The notes under the pieces were generated by a model. The model was not told where the DNA came from, made no database searches, and saw only the letters and a program-made list of their open reading frames with translations. DNA of 38,078 nt from an uncultured Deferribacteraceae bacterium (GTDB taxonomy: Bacteria; Chrysiogenota; Deferribacteres; Deferribacterales; Mucispirillaceae), in NCBI GenBank assembly GCA_947039395.1, contig CAMQYS010000019.1:1-38078 (forward strand). Reading direction: 5' to 3'. Within the stretch, counting starts at the first letter, position 1. Each line of letters starts with the position of its first letter. Shown here in pieces: positions 8,446 through 16,483 of this stretch. The position numbers and the translations under genes are program-made.

Positions 8446-8973
8446 ATGAAAATAAAAAATTATTACTCTCTTGCTTTTATATCTCCTGATAAAACAGGAA
8501 TTGTTGCAAGTGTTAGCAAAGTTTTGTACGATAACGGTTTTAATATTGATGATTCTAGTTCAATCTATATTTCTGGAATTTTCTCTATGATCTTAGTTGT
8601 GAGCCATAAGAATGAGTTGACTGTTACGGAAATTTCTACGTTATTTAAAGATACTGGTTATAAGCCACAAGTAAATCAAATACCCGAAATAGATACAATA
8701 ACTATCGGTGATTCATATTCAGTATCTGTGTACGGTGCAGATAAAGCTGGAATAGTTTATAAGATAACTAATTTTTTAGCTGAACAAAATATTAATATTG
8801 TTGAGCTTCAAACAAAAGTTGTTGGTAAAGATAGCGATGAAATATATGTTATGATTTTAGAAATTGTTGTTCCAACTAATATATGTGATAGTTGGGAACA
8901 GAAACTCTTATCTGTAGCTAAAGAGATAAATATAGATATTAAAATAAATAAAATTGATTCGTATGAGTTTTAG
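8446..8973 (+). CDS. Tandem ACT-domain protein (GcvR-like)
   Basis: 175 residues made of two ACT domains. The first begins SLAFISPDKTGIVASVSKVL (about residues 7-75) and the second SVSVYGADKAGIVYKITNFL (about 92-170). The repeated (S/A)DK(T/A)GIV segment is the classic ligand-binding turn of ACT domains. Two ACT domains with nothing else is the architecture of GcvR, the accessory regulator of glycine cleavage genes in enterobacteria, and of related amino-acid-responsive regulators. The actual ligand and partner here are unknown. It starts a plus-strand unit: the peptide deformylase gene follows after 7 bp and the hydroxyacid dehydrogenase after a further 38 bp. Confidence 0.85.
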   Translation: MKIKNYYSLAFISPDKTGIVASVSKVLYDNGFNIDDSSSIYISGIFSMILVVSHKNELTVTEISTLFKDTGYKPQVNQIPEIDTITIGDSYSVSVYGADKAGIVYKITNFLAEQNINIVELQTKVVGKDSDEIYVMILEIVVPTNICDSWEQKLLSVAKEINIDIKINKIDSYEF

Positions 8974-8980
8974 AGTATAG

Positions 8981-9484
8981 ATGTCAAAAAGAAAAATATT
9001 ACTCTATCCTGATGAAAGATTAAAGATAGAGGCAACAAAAGTTGATGATATAAATCAAGAAACTTTAGAAATTATTGAAGATTTAAACAGTATTATGTCT
9101 GATATTAGCCACTCTGTTGGAGTAGCTGCAACACAATTAGGATATAGTAAACGTATCGTAGCTGTTGATGCATCTAAAAATATAAAGTGTACTGATAATC
9201 ACGGAGCAATGATACTTATTAATCCTGAAATCATATCACATACAGGGTTGATAACTTTTAGAGAGGGGTGTATGTCTGTCCCTGATTTTACTGGAAATGT
9301 TAATAGAGCCGAAACAATTAAATTATCGTTTTACGATGAAAAATTTATCAAAAAAGAGTTAATGCTACAAGGGTTTGAAGCGATTGTAATACAACATGAA
9401 TTAGACCACTTAGATGGGATACTTTTTATAGATAGAGTTATATCTAAAAGAACCGATCTGTTTAAAAGAAAAAGTTATAAGTAG
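8981..9484 (+). CDS. def: Peptide deformylase
   Basis: 167 residues, normal for the family. It removes the N-formyl group from new proteins using a bound divalent metal. The three signature motifs are present: GVAATQ (residues 47-52; the family usually has GLAAxQ), EGCMS (95-99) with the metal-binding Cys97, and HELDH (139-143) with metal ligands His139 and His143 and catalytic Glu140. The gene lies 7 bp after the ACT gene and is probably translated from the same mRNA. The usual partner gene fmt (methionyl-tRNA formyltransferase) is not adjacent here. Confidence 0.95.
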   Translation: MSKRKILLYPDERLKIEATKVDDINQETLEIIEDLNSIMSDISHSVGVAATQLGYSKRIVAVDASKNIKCTDNHGAMILINPEIISHTGLITFREGCMSVPDFTGNVNRAETIKLSFYDEKFIKKELMLQGFEAIVIQHELDHLDGILFIDRVISKRTDLFKRKSYK

Positions 9485-9522
9485 ATATATAATATAAATT
9501 ATTAATATCACGGAGAGAGAGT

Positions 9523-10479
9523 ATGAAAAAAGTTGTTGTTACAAGAAGGTTACCTATAGATATCAATGAGGTTTTGAGCGATTTTGATGTAGATGCTAAT
9601 TTCACTAACGAACCTATATCGTGTACAAGATTAAAACATCTTACAAACGATGCAGAAGGAATAATATGCATGCTTGATGAGAAAATCGATAAAAACATAT
9701 TAGAATCATCTCCTAAACTTAAAGTTATTGCAAACTACGGTGTTGGAGTAAATAATATTGATCTTGTTGCAGCAAAAGCATGTGGTATAACTGTTTGCAA
9801 CACTCCAAATATATTGACTCAATCAACAGCCGAACTAGGATTTGCATTAATGATGGCCGCTGCAAGACGTCTATCTGAAGGGGATAGATTAACTCGTTTA
9901 AATATCTTTCCTGCATGGAGTTCAACACTACTATCAGGTACTGATCTATACGGAAAAACTTTAGGCATTTTTGGAATGGGGGAGATCGGTAAAGCTTTAG
10001 CAAAAATGGCTAGTGGATTTAATATGAATATTATTTTTCATAATAGACATGTGCCTGATCCAAAAAAGATGCTTCCTAATTCAAAATATGTAACGTTTGA
10101 TGAATTATTATCTGAATCAGATTTTATCGTTATCACAGCACCACTAACACCTGAAACTAAACATAAATTTACTGCTACTGAATTTATTGCGATGAAAAAA
10201 TCATCTATATTGGTTAATATCGGAAGAGGGCCTATCATTAACGAAGCTGATCTTGTGAACGCTTTAAAATCAGGCGTGATCGCAGGGGCTGGATTAGATG
10301 TTTACGAAGATGAACCTATTGTTAATAGCGAACTTAAAACACTTGAAAATACTATTCTAACACCTCATATCGGATCATCAACTATTGAGACTAGAAAAGG
10401 TATGGCTAAGATGTGCGTTGATAGTATTATATCTGTACTTAAAAATAATACTAAACCTCATAACACTGTGAATATTTAA
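9523..10479 (+). CDS. D-isomer-specific 2-hydroxyacid dehydrogenase
   Basis: 318 residues; the ATG is preceded by CGGAGAGAG. The NAD(P)-binding motif is GIFGMGEIGKALA near residue 148. Catalytic residues fit the family: Arg235 in NIGRGP, Glu264 in DVYEDEP and His282 in TPHIGSST. The start of the substrate domain, NYGVGVNNIDLVAA, is also typical. The closest known activities are glyoxylate/hydroxypyruvate reductase or a related 2-oxo-acid reductase, converting the oxo acid to the D-hydroxy acid in the cytoplasm. It ends the plus-strand unit with the ACT protein and deformylase; a strong terminator follows at 10572. The exact substrate cannot be read from sequence. Confidence 0.9.
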   Translation: MKKVVVTRRLPIDINEVLSDFDVDANFTNEPISCTRLKHLTNDAEGIICMLDEKIDKNILESSPKLKVIANYGVGVNNIDLVAAKACGITVCNTPNILTQSTAELGFALMMAAARRLSEGDRLTRLNIFPAWSSTLLSGTDLYGKTLGIFGMGEIGKALAKMASGFNMNIIFHNRHVPDPKKMLPNSKYVTFDELLSESDFIVITAPLTPETKHKFTATEFIAMKKSSILVNIGRGPIINEADLVNALKSGVIAGAGLDVYEDEPIVNSELKTLENTILTPHIGSSTIETRKGMAKMCVDSIISVLKNNTKPHNTVNI

Positions 10480-10500
10480 TTACTGATTTGTACTTGTTTT

Positions 10501-10557
10501 AATAATAATATTATTATTGCTATACATATTACTACTTATAATAACATTATTAGTAGT
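10501..10557. repeat. Two AT-rich palindromes after the dehydrogenase
   Basis: Positions 10501-10518 are a perfect 18-bp palindrome of AAT/ATT triplets. Positions 10531-10557 form a second hairpin: ACTACT pairs with AGTAGT and ATAAT with ATTAT around a three-base loop, with one mismatch. They precede the true terminator and may protect the mRNA 3' end. Confidence 0.6.
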
Positions 10558-10571
10558 GATGATAAATATAG

Positions 10572-10605
10572 ATGTGTCTAACTATTTAGCTAGACACATT
10601 TTTTT
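10572..10605 (+). terminator. Rho-independent terminator of the dehydrogenase unit
   Basis: A perfect 9-bp stem ATGTGTCTA/TAGACACAT (10572-10580 with 10591-10599) with a 10-base loop runs directly into a T tract. There is no T tract on the other side, so it acts on plus-strand transcripts only. Confidence 0.85.
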
Positions 10606-10749
10606 ATTAATTTATTACTTATATCTTAATAAAATTATATTGCACATAACTTTATATCAACTACCCCCTTTTTTTAAATAAAAATTAAAACTGATATACT
10701 CTTCTTACTATCACACAACACCTGTTCATAAGTTTAAAATATATATAAG

Positions 10750-10778
10750 TTTAAAATAAGTAGTGTTTATGATATAGT
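10750..10778 (+). promoter_or_regulatory. Candidate promoter of the SUKH gene leader
   Basis: TTTAAA (10750-10755) and TATAGT (10773-10778) are separated by 17 bases, matching four and five of the six consensus positions. The predicted start of transcription falls at about 10785, exactly where the first arm of the downstream attenuator-like structure begins. The direct repeat ATAAGTTTAAAATA overlaps the -35 region. Confidence 0.4.
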
Positions 10779-10784
10779 AGTTGC

Positions 10785-10833
10785 TAGATAATTATTTAAA
10801 AGTTATCTAATCAACTAGATAGCTTTTTATTTT
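10785..10833 (+). promoter_or_regulatory. Attenuator-like leader with competing hairpins
   Basis: Three arms are visible: TAGATAA (10785-10791), AGTTATCTA (10801-10809) and TAGATAGCT (10816-10824). The middle arm can pair with the first (7 bp) or with the third (9 bp, one G-U). The second pairing makes a stem with a 6-base loop followed by TTTTATTTT, that is, a terminator. This is the usual layout of a transcription attenuator and sits 45 bases upstream of the SUKH gene. No leader peptide or known riboswitch core was recognised. Confidence 0.5.
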
Positions 10834-10877
10834 ACAAAAATAAAAGAATTATATTTTATGAGAAAGAAGGTTTTACA

Positions 10878-11534
10878 ATGGAACATTTTGCAACATGGAA
10901 AAGTCAAATAGAGAAATTATATCAAGTTTATAGTAATTTTTGTGAAGGAGTTGATTACTCAAAATCACCTATCGCTAAAGAAGAGAAAGTCACAAAACTG
11001 GAAGCAACTATCGGTTGTACTATCCCTAAAAGTTTAAGAGAGACTTTTTTGCTGTTTTCAAGAAAGATAACTTTCACAGCTTTTCTGCCAGAAGAGTTTG
11101 AAATGCCAACTGCATTTGAAGATATATTTTCTGCCAATTTTAAATTTTCATTATTCGAAATAGAAAATGCTGAAGAGATGAGACGTGATCTAATTGATAG
11201 CATGTTTACTAATAAAAAAGATGAACATGATAAAGTTTGGCATAATAAACTTGCATTCATGACTGTTGGAAACGGAGATATGATCGCATTCGATCTTGAT
11301 GATCCATCAGATGATAAACGAGTTGTGTATCTTAGTGCTGCTGGTGAAAAAAGTCACGGAATGTTATTAGGCAAAAATTTTAAAGAGTATTTTAGTAACC
11401 TGCTTTCAATAGGTGCTTGTGGTTCTGAAGATTTTCAGATGATGCCTTTTATAAATGAAACATCTGGACTTGATGCAACATCAGAGAGAGCAAAAATATA
11501 TCGTAAATTAATTAAGCTTAAATGGGATGATTAA
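10878..11534 (+). CDS. SUKH (SMI1/KNR4) family protein, immunity-type
   Basis: 218 residues; ATG preceded by AGAAGG. The SUKH fold is recognisable from IGCTIPKSLRETFLLFS near residues 50-66 and VGNGDMIAFDLDDP near 131-144, followed by a variant of the usual VVYLSHEG (VVYLSAAG) and NFKEYFSNLLSIG. SUKH proteins are common immunity proteins in contact-dependent and polymorphic toxin systems, and also occur alone. No toxin gene is visible nearby, so this may be an orphan immunity gene or have another binding role. It sits by itself behind an attenuator-like leader and just before a Vat acetyltransferase gene, in an accessory stretch between core genes. Confidence 0.8.
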   Translation: MEHFATWKSQIEKLYQVYSNFCEGVDYSKSPIAKEEKVTKLEATIGCTIPKSLRETFLLFSRKITFTAFLPEEFEMPTAFEDIFSANFKFSLFEIENAEEMRRDLIDSMFTNKKDEHDKVWHNKLAFMTVGNGDMIAFDLDDPSDDKRVVYLSAAGEKSHGMLLGKNFKEYFSNLLSIGACGSEDFQMMPFINETSGLDATSERAKIYRKLIKLKWDD

Positions 11535-11677
11535 TTAATAACATTGCAAATTTTTAGTGTCGATTAAATTGTTTATAAACTACTGTTAAATTCATTCATA
11601 ATATTGCAACTTTGTGTTATCAATAAAATTACTTAACAGTCGCTCGTAACTAATTTTATTTATTGAGAGGTACAATT

Positions 11678-12316
11678 ATGAAAGATAGTATAAAACCTAA
11701 TCCAAACTCTGTTTTTCCAGTGAAAGGGGTTGATACAATAACCTATGTTAAACCAACAATAAAAAACCCCAATATCATTGTTGGAGAGTTTACATATTTT
11801 GCTGATGTTGATTTTGAAAGCCATGTTACACATCATTATGATTTTTACGGTGATAAACTTATTATAGGAAAATTTTGTCAAATCGCAGCTAATGTGAATT
11901 TTGTTATGAGTGGTGCTAACCATCAGATGAACTCAGTATCTACATTTCCATTCTATATACTAGAAGGCTGGGATCAAGAATTTCCATCACTTCATAAGCT
12001 TCATATAAAAGGAGATACTATTATCGGTAATGATGTATGGATCGGACAAAATACAACGATTTTACCTGGCGTTAAGATAGGTAATGGTGCAATCATAGGT
12101 GCTAATAGTGTTGTTGGGAGCAATGTATCTGAATATTCAATAGTAGTTGGTAATCCTGCAAAACAGGTTAGAAAAAGATTTGATGACGAACTTATAAATA
12201 TAATGGAGAAAATCAAATGGTGGGACTTACCTATTGATGAAATCAATAACCTCATTCCGATACTAAGTAATGATAATTTAGATGAAGTGAAAATAATTTT
12301 AAAAGCAAGATTATAA
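11678..12316 (+). CDS. Vat-family streptogramin A acetyltransferase
   Basis: 212 residues. The ATG at 11678 is chosen because GAGAGG lies 7 bases upstream; a TTG 15 bases earlier is in frame but overlaps that site. The protein is a left-handed beta-helix acetyltransferase with hexapeptide repeats (IIGNDVWIGQNTTILPGV...IGNGAIIGANSVV, residues about 110-150). GANHQM places the catalytic His at residue 82, the same position as in the known Vat(D) enzyme. The N-terminus PNPNSVFPVKG and the C-terminus IKWWDLPIDEI also match Vat proteins. Vat enzymes transfer acetyl from acetyl-CoA to group A streptogramins and so give resistance. Actual activity needs testing, since chromosomal relatives may have other substrates. 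Confidence 0.85.
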   Translation: MKDSIKPNPNSVFPVKGVDTITYVKPTIKNPNIIVGEFTYFADVDFESHVTHHYDFYGDKLIIGKFCQIAANVNFVMSGANHQMNSVSTFPFYILEGWDQEFPSLHKLHIKGDTIIGNDVWIGQNTTILPGVKIGNGAIIGANSVVGSNVSEYSIVVGNPAKQVRKRFDDELINIMEKIKWWDLPIDEINNLIPILSNDNLDEVKIILKARL

Positions 12317-12503
12317 AAAAAATATTATATCTAAATACCTGCCCTTAGAGATATATAATAAGCTAGAAATATTCTGATCTTTTTATGATAATTTCCATTA
12401 CATATATCTATGTGATAAAATACTGCTAATGAATAAATATAACCAACGATCTATCAACTATATCTGCCTAAATCCAGATAGAAATTATATGTAACTCGCT
12501 ATT

Positions 12504-12533
12504 ATATAGATTTCAAACAATAGAAGTCTATAT
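12504..12533. other. Hairpin between convergent genes
   Basis: An 11-bp stem (12504-12514 with 12523-12533, one G-U) around an 8-base loop lies in the 230-bp gap between the Vat gene and the convergent small membrane protein gene. Neither strand has a clear T tract, so it is a weak terminator at best. Nothing else was recognised in 12317-12547. Confidence 0.35.
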
Positions 12534-12547
12534 CTACAATATAAAAT

Positions 12548-12871
12548 TTATATCTTTTTAATCGGTACAAATGTTTTAGTAAACGGTAGATTTTGTAGTT
12601 GACTATCTATGTAATCTCTACCAAAAACTATCCTTCCATTATTATAACTATTTGGAAGCACAACTTCTAATGATCCTACAGGATCTTCAATATCTATAAA
12701 AACTTCTTTAACAATTTCACCTTCATTACTATATATTGTCAAATTTAACCCTTCAATATTTTTAGCATTCATATAAGAAACAACCATAGAAATTATAATT
12801 AACACAGCAGCTATATACCAATATTTCATATATTTACCACCAAAAAAACGTGTAAAATTTCGTATACTCAT
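12548..12871 (-). CDS. Small single-pass membrane protein, unknown
   Basis: 107 residues from the ATG at 12871, chosen because AAGGAGA lies 9 bases upstream; a GTG 18 bases earlier would start before that site. The N-terminus MSIRNFTRFFGGKYMKYW is basic and is followed by a membrane segment (YIAAVLIIISMVVSYM), leaving about 70 residues, probably outside the cytoplasm, containing IYSNEGEIVKEVFIDIEDP. No family is recognised. It precedes kdsA on the same strand in order of sequence but lies downstream of it in transcription, with an 88-bp gap, so the two could be co-transcribed. Confidence 0.65.
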   Translation of the reverse strand: MSIRNFTRFFGGKYMKYWYIAAVLIIISMVVSYMNAKNIEGLNLTIYSNEGEIVKEVFIDIEDPVGSLEVVLPNSYNNGRIVFGRDYIDSQLQNLPFTKTFVPIKKI

Positions 12872-12959
12872 AAAACTAATCTCCTTCACTCAAATCAAAT
12901 CTATATATCTATTAAACTTTTTTATTATATCAATCTAACTAACACCATATAACCGCTAC

Positions 12960-13748
12960 TTATTTAATATGTTCTCTTATACCTGCAATAACATATTCAA
13001 TTTCATCTAACTTTATCATGCTACTACCATCAGATAACGCCTTATAAGGATCTGGGTGTGTCTCTATAAAAAAACCTTTAATACCGATCGCCGCTGCAGC
13101 TTTTGACAGATATGGAACATATTGAGGATCGCCTCCTGATACTCCATTTAATGCTGATGGTCTCTGTGTTGAGTGAGTTACATCAAAAACTATAGGAAGA
13201 TTATATTTTTGCATATCAATCATATTTCTAAAATCTACAACTAAATTATTATAACCGAACATCGTACCTCTTTCCGTAATCAATACCCGTTCGTTACCAG
13301 CTGATAAAACTTTTTCAATAGGATATTCCATATCATCACCAGACATAAATTGTGCCTTTTTAATATTTACAATCTTACCAGTATTTGCAGCAGATAGAAG
13401 TAGATCTGTTTGTCTTGCTAAAAAAGCTGGAATCTGAAGAATGTCTGCATTGATAAGTTTCGCAGCATGAGCACTTTCATGTATATCCGTAAGAATAGGA
13501 ATGCTGAACTCTTTCTTTATCTCTCTATAAAGGCTGTTAGCTTCATCGATAGAAACACCACGATACGAGTTTATTGAACTTCTGTTAGCTTTATCGAACG
13601 ATGCTTTAAATATATACATGAAACCGTATTTTTCTGCGATCTCTTTAACTTTTTTTGCGATCGTAAAACAGATCTCGCTTGATTCAATCACACAAGGCCC
13701 CGCGATTAAAAATGGTTTACTCTCTAAGTCATTAAATAATCTACTCAA
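12960..13748 (-). CDS. kdsA: 3-deoxy-D-manno-octulosonate 8-phosphate synthase
   Basis: 262 residues, normal length. It condenses phosphoenolpyruvate with arabinose 5-phosphate to make Kdo-8-phosphate for the lipid A core, so an outer membrane with Kdo is implied. The start is a TTG preceded by GAGGG; no ATG fits. KANRSS, the substrate loop, and FDVTHSTQ are present. The N-terminal motif is AGPCVIES with Cys19. In the well-studied Aquifex enzyme a cysteine at this place binds the metal, so this is a metal-dependent class II enzyme. His192, the Glu in FFIETHPDP and the Asp in LSDGSSM would complete the site. kdsB, kdsC and kdsD are not adjacent. Confidence 0.95.
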   Translation of the reverse strand: MSRLFNDLESKPFLIAGPCVIESSEICFTIAKKVKEIAEKYGFMYIFKASFDKANRSSINSYRGVSIDEANSLYREIKKEFSIPILTDIHESAHAAKLINADILQIPAFLARQTDLLLSAANTGKIVNIKKAQFMSGDDMEYPIEKVLSAGNERVLITERGTMFGYNNLVVDFRNMIDMQKYNLPIVFDVTHSTQRPSALNGVSGGDPQYVPYLSKAAAAIGIKGFFIETHPDPYKALSDGSSMIKLDEIEYVIAGIREHIK

Positions 13749-14353
13749 TCTATCCCTCTGCTTATTCTAATAAACTTTATTTGCTATTTTATAATTTATG
13801 AGTAGCCATGTACACCCATTAAATATAAAAGAAATACATTATATTTGAAGTAGCAGATAAAGTAAATAGATTAAATAGTCGTGTGAGAAATTATAAGCTA
13901 ATATTACTTTTTACAGCTAATAATCTAGTGATGAGAGAGTGAAAAAAGATTGTAAGTTGAACATACAAATTAAAAGTGTGTAAAAGTTACGAACTAACTC
14001 AAGTTCCATTATAGGTAAAAATTATGAGTGCTGGCTATAAGTCTAGATGTAAACTTTATAAAGATCTATTTTTCCATTTCATTTTTTTCACATATTAATT
14101 TCTATAAGAATAACAAAATAATAACTTTTAAAATGCACTGTTATCCATTGACCATACTTATATTTAATTAAATATAAGCCTATCAATCTAAAAGCCATCT
14201 CATAACAAAAGTAAAAATAATTACCTTATCATATTATATAATTTTGAAATATCACACATTATGTATATTATCAAACTATTAAATTATAATAATTATTAAA
14301 ACCTCTTAGTAGCTATAGGAATCAATAGTATCAATAACCTATAAAAGATTATT
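13749..14353. other. Long gene-free AT-rich stretch
   Basis: About 600 bp upstream of kdsA have no reading frame with coding character. The longest plus-strand candidate near 14024 (24 codons, MSAGYKSRCKLYKD...) lacks supporting features. Promoter elements for kdsA are likely here but none stands out among the AT-rich hexamers. Confidence 0.5.
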
Positions 14354-14387
14354 AAAATAGCCGACCCTAAAACTACAGAGGCCGGCT
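14354..14387 (-). terminator. GC-rich terminator-like hairpin
   Basis: On the minus strand AGCCGGCC pairs with GGTCGGCT (14387-14380 with 14366-14359; one G-U) and is followed by ATTTT. It is markedly more GC-rich than its surroundings. It lies about 145 bases past the end of the EamA transporter gene and may end that transcript or a small RNA. Confidence 0.6.
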
Positions 14388-14452
14388 TGACACGAGAACT
14401 CTCTCTAAAGCGAGGTTATTCCTCTACTCTGTTAAGTACTAAAGCAATACTT
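14359..14452 (-). ncRNA. Candidate structured RNA downstream of EamA gene
   Basis: This island is clearly GC-richer than the flanking DNA and can fold on the minus strand. AAGTA/TACTT closes a 9-base loop (14452-14434). ACAGAG/CTCTGT (14432-14427 with 14380-14375) encloses GAGG-AATAA-CCTC (14424-14412) and GAGA/TCTC (14405-14394). One strand of the enclosing stem lies in the loop of the terminator at 14359-14387, so the two folds compete, as in riboswitch-type switches. It matches no RNA family I recognise; 6S, SRP RNA, tmRNA and RNase P signatures were looked for and not seen. It could be a 3'-UTR-derived small RNA of the transporter gene. Confidence 0.4.
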
Positions 14453-14530
14453 ATGCCAAACCAACTAATAAGCAATAAACTAATCTTATTTTCCTTGATT
14501 TTAAAAGATTATTACTAAAATTACTTGCTT

Positions 14531-15370
14531 TTAATCAAATAATTTTATCAATGTTACACCAAAAAGTATGATCAAACATGCTGCTAAACGGCGTAATCCT
14601 GAACTCTCCTTAAAGAAAAATATTCCTATCAGTAATCCAAATAAAGCCGAAACTTGCCGTATCGCTGCTGCGTATGATATCTCTATATCGACTAATCCGA
14701 TCCTAAAGGCAGCAGTTGATGCATATACTACGATACCAGCAACGATTACTAGTTTCCACTCTATTTTACTACTCTTTTCATTTCTATAAGCGATTGAAAC
14801 AAATATCCATGAGAAAACCATAGAGAAAAATGTCATCCAATATATGTATGTTAGAGGGTTAAAAACTGCCACACCTAATTTATCTGCTAAAGCACCAAAT
14901 GAGTATACCCATGCAGCCAATAACGCATATAATATAGCTTTTAACGCAAGTTTACTATTTCCCCTAGTGCTATTCATAAATATACAACCACCTATAATAA
15001 GTAATATACCAACAAAACCTATTGCAGATATACGTTCACCTAAAAATAGATAAGCCCAGATAACTATAAATAATGGAGCAGCAGTTGTTATAGGATATAC
15101 TAGTGATACATCGCCATACTTATAAGCAGTTGCTGTAAATAACTGATACATAGAGAAAAAAAACGCTGATATAATAGGTAGATACATATTATTTATATCC
15201 ACATATAGTAAATTACCATCATATATAAGCATAAAGATAGTACCAGCAACAGTCGCAACCGTTAACATATATTTTGTTGACTGAACCTTATCTTTAGACA
15301 TTTTAATTAAGATATTCCATGAAGCATGAAAAAAAGCTGAAATTACTATTATCTCAAATGAATAGTTCAT
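14531..15370 (-). CDS. EamA/DMT-family transporter
   Basis: 279 residues with about ten hydrophobic segments in two EamA halves, the standard layout of drug/metabolite transporters. The first half starts ISAFFHASWNILIKMS and ends near GILLIIGGCIF. The second half starts ILYALLAAWVYSFGALADK and ends with SGLRRLAACLIILFGVTLI. The ATG is preceded by AAGGA at 7 bases. The family exports amino acids, metabolites or other small molecules across the inner membrane; the substrate here cannot be predicted. It stands alone, with a possible structured RNA and terminator downstream. Confidence 0.88.
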   Translation of the reverse strand: MNYSFEIIVISAFFHASWNILIKMSKDKVQSTKYMLTVATVAGTIFMLIYDGNLLYVDINNMYLPIISAFFFSMYQLFTATAYKYGDVSLVYPITTAAPLFIVIWAYLFLGERISAIGFVGILLIIGGCIFMNSTRGNSKLALKAILYALLAAWVYSFGALADKLGVAVFNPLTYIYWMTFFSMVFSWIFVSIAYRNEKSSKIEWKLVIVAGIVVYASTAAFRIGLVDIEISYAAAIRQVSALFGLLIGIFFFKESSGLRRLAACLIILFGVTLIKLFD

Positions 15371-15763
15371 AGATGTATCCTTTAATGTTTGATATGTTTA
15401 CTTAATGAAACCATTAAACACAGCAACAACAATATATTGGTTTAATGATACTACTCTAACGGCACTACTATTAATTCTTCAAAATATTTAAATAAGTATA
15501 GGTATAATAATGATTGTAATATCTCTATAACGTTCAATTATTAATATTTTTAATCCTTATTTTATATATATCAACTTTAAACCATATATTGTAACTACAA
15601 AACTGTTACATAAGTATTTAAATATAAATATATATCTAGTCAAGATAAGATTGTAATATAACATCATATAAAAAGATATAAAAATATGTTTATTCTTTAA
15701 ATTTACAATTAACTTTCTAAATCATATAACTATGATATAATCTTATTTGGTATAATATATTTC
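15371..15763. other. Gene-free region with tandem promoter-like boxes
   Basis: No reading frame is supported. Near its right end TTTACA (15702-15707) and TATAAC (15725-15730) have a 17-base spacer, and two further TATAAT boxes lie at 15736-15741 and 15751-15756, just before the small broken ORF at 15764. In DNA this AT-rich, -10-like boxes are expected by chance, so only the first pair is of interest. Confidence 0.3.
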
Positions 15764-16041
15764 ATGAATACAAAACAATCCCTAATATGTCATACTGTCA
15801 AAATCCATATTCATAGATGGGATTACTATACTCTTCTATCTTCTGCCCCATTAGATGAATATGATAGCAAATCAAAAAAGGTCTCTAAAAAGATAACATA
15901 AAATCTACAGCATATGATATTGCGATTATTATATCTAAAGTTTTTACATCATCTTTTGGTGATAAATTCACATCTGATGATTCTTTAACAGTAGGTAAAA
16001 ATCTTTATAGTGAAATAAATAGATTTTTAATATATATATAG
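15764..16041 (+). pseudogene. Frameshifted small ORF, unknown family
   Basis: An ATG frame at 15764-15901 encodes 45 residues (MNTKQSLICHTVKIHIHRWD...) and stops. The frame offset by two bases is then open from 15901 to a TAG at 16039-16041 (KSTAYDIAIIISKVFTSSFG...). Both pieces use codons and residues like real proteins here, unlike the surrounding DNA, so they look like one gene of about 90 residues broken by an indel near 15885-15901, where A-rich runs occur. No clear ribosome site precedes the ATG and no family is recognised. It may be a gene remnant or a chance reading. Confidence 0.4.
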
Positions 16042-16194
16042 TTGATCTAATTATAAACCTAATCAACTTATGTACAGTAATCTATTTTTTTATATCTCTA
16101 ACTATTTGATACAATAAGACGATTTATAATTAGCTTGCAATATTAATATTTTGTAACCATTTAATACTTCTATAGACTGATATATCGTAGAGGT

Positions 16195-16251
<57 letters not shown>

Positions 16252-16286
16252 AATATCTGTCAAATATTATATATCACAATAATAGG

Positions 16287-16316
16287 TTGAAAACTTCTAC
16301 TGATATATAATATAAT
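16287..16316 (+). promoter_or_regulatory. Promoter of the RND efflux operon
   Basis: TTGAAA (16287-16292) and a perfect TATAAT (16311-16316) are separated by 18 bases. The start of transcription would be near 16323, giving an untranslated leader of about 160 bases before the adaptor ATG at 16484. The TTAG repeat tract lies immediately upstream of this promoter. Confidence 0.6.
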
Positions 16317-16483
16317 AACTAAATCTACTCTAATATATTTTTAGTTAGAAGAAAGTATCCGTAAAACACAATATCAAATATAAACAATTCCTTTATTATT
16401 AAAGAGTTCTATTGATATTTTTATGTGAACAATATACTATTTATTTTGTCTATTGTGCTTATGTTGTAGTAAAAGGGAGATCT

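Noticed and set aside
14387-14392. TTGACA box on the plus strand in the structured-RNA island
   Set aside because: No matching -10 box at 16-18 bases and no gene follows on that strand; likely chance.
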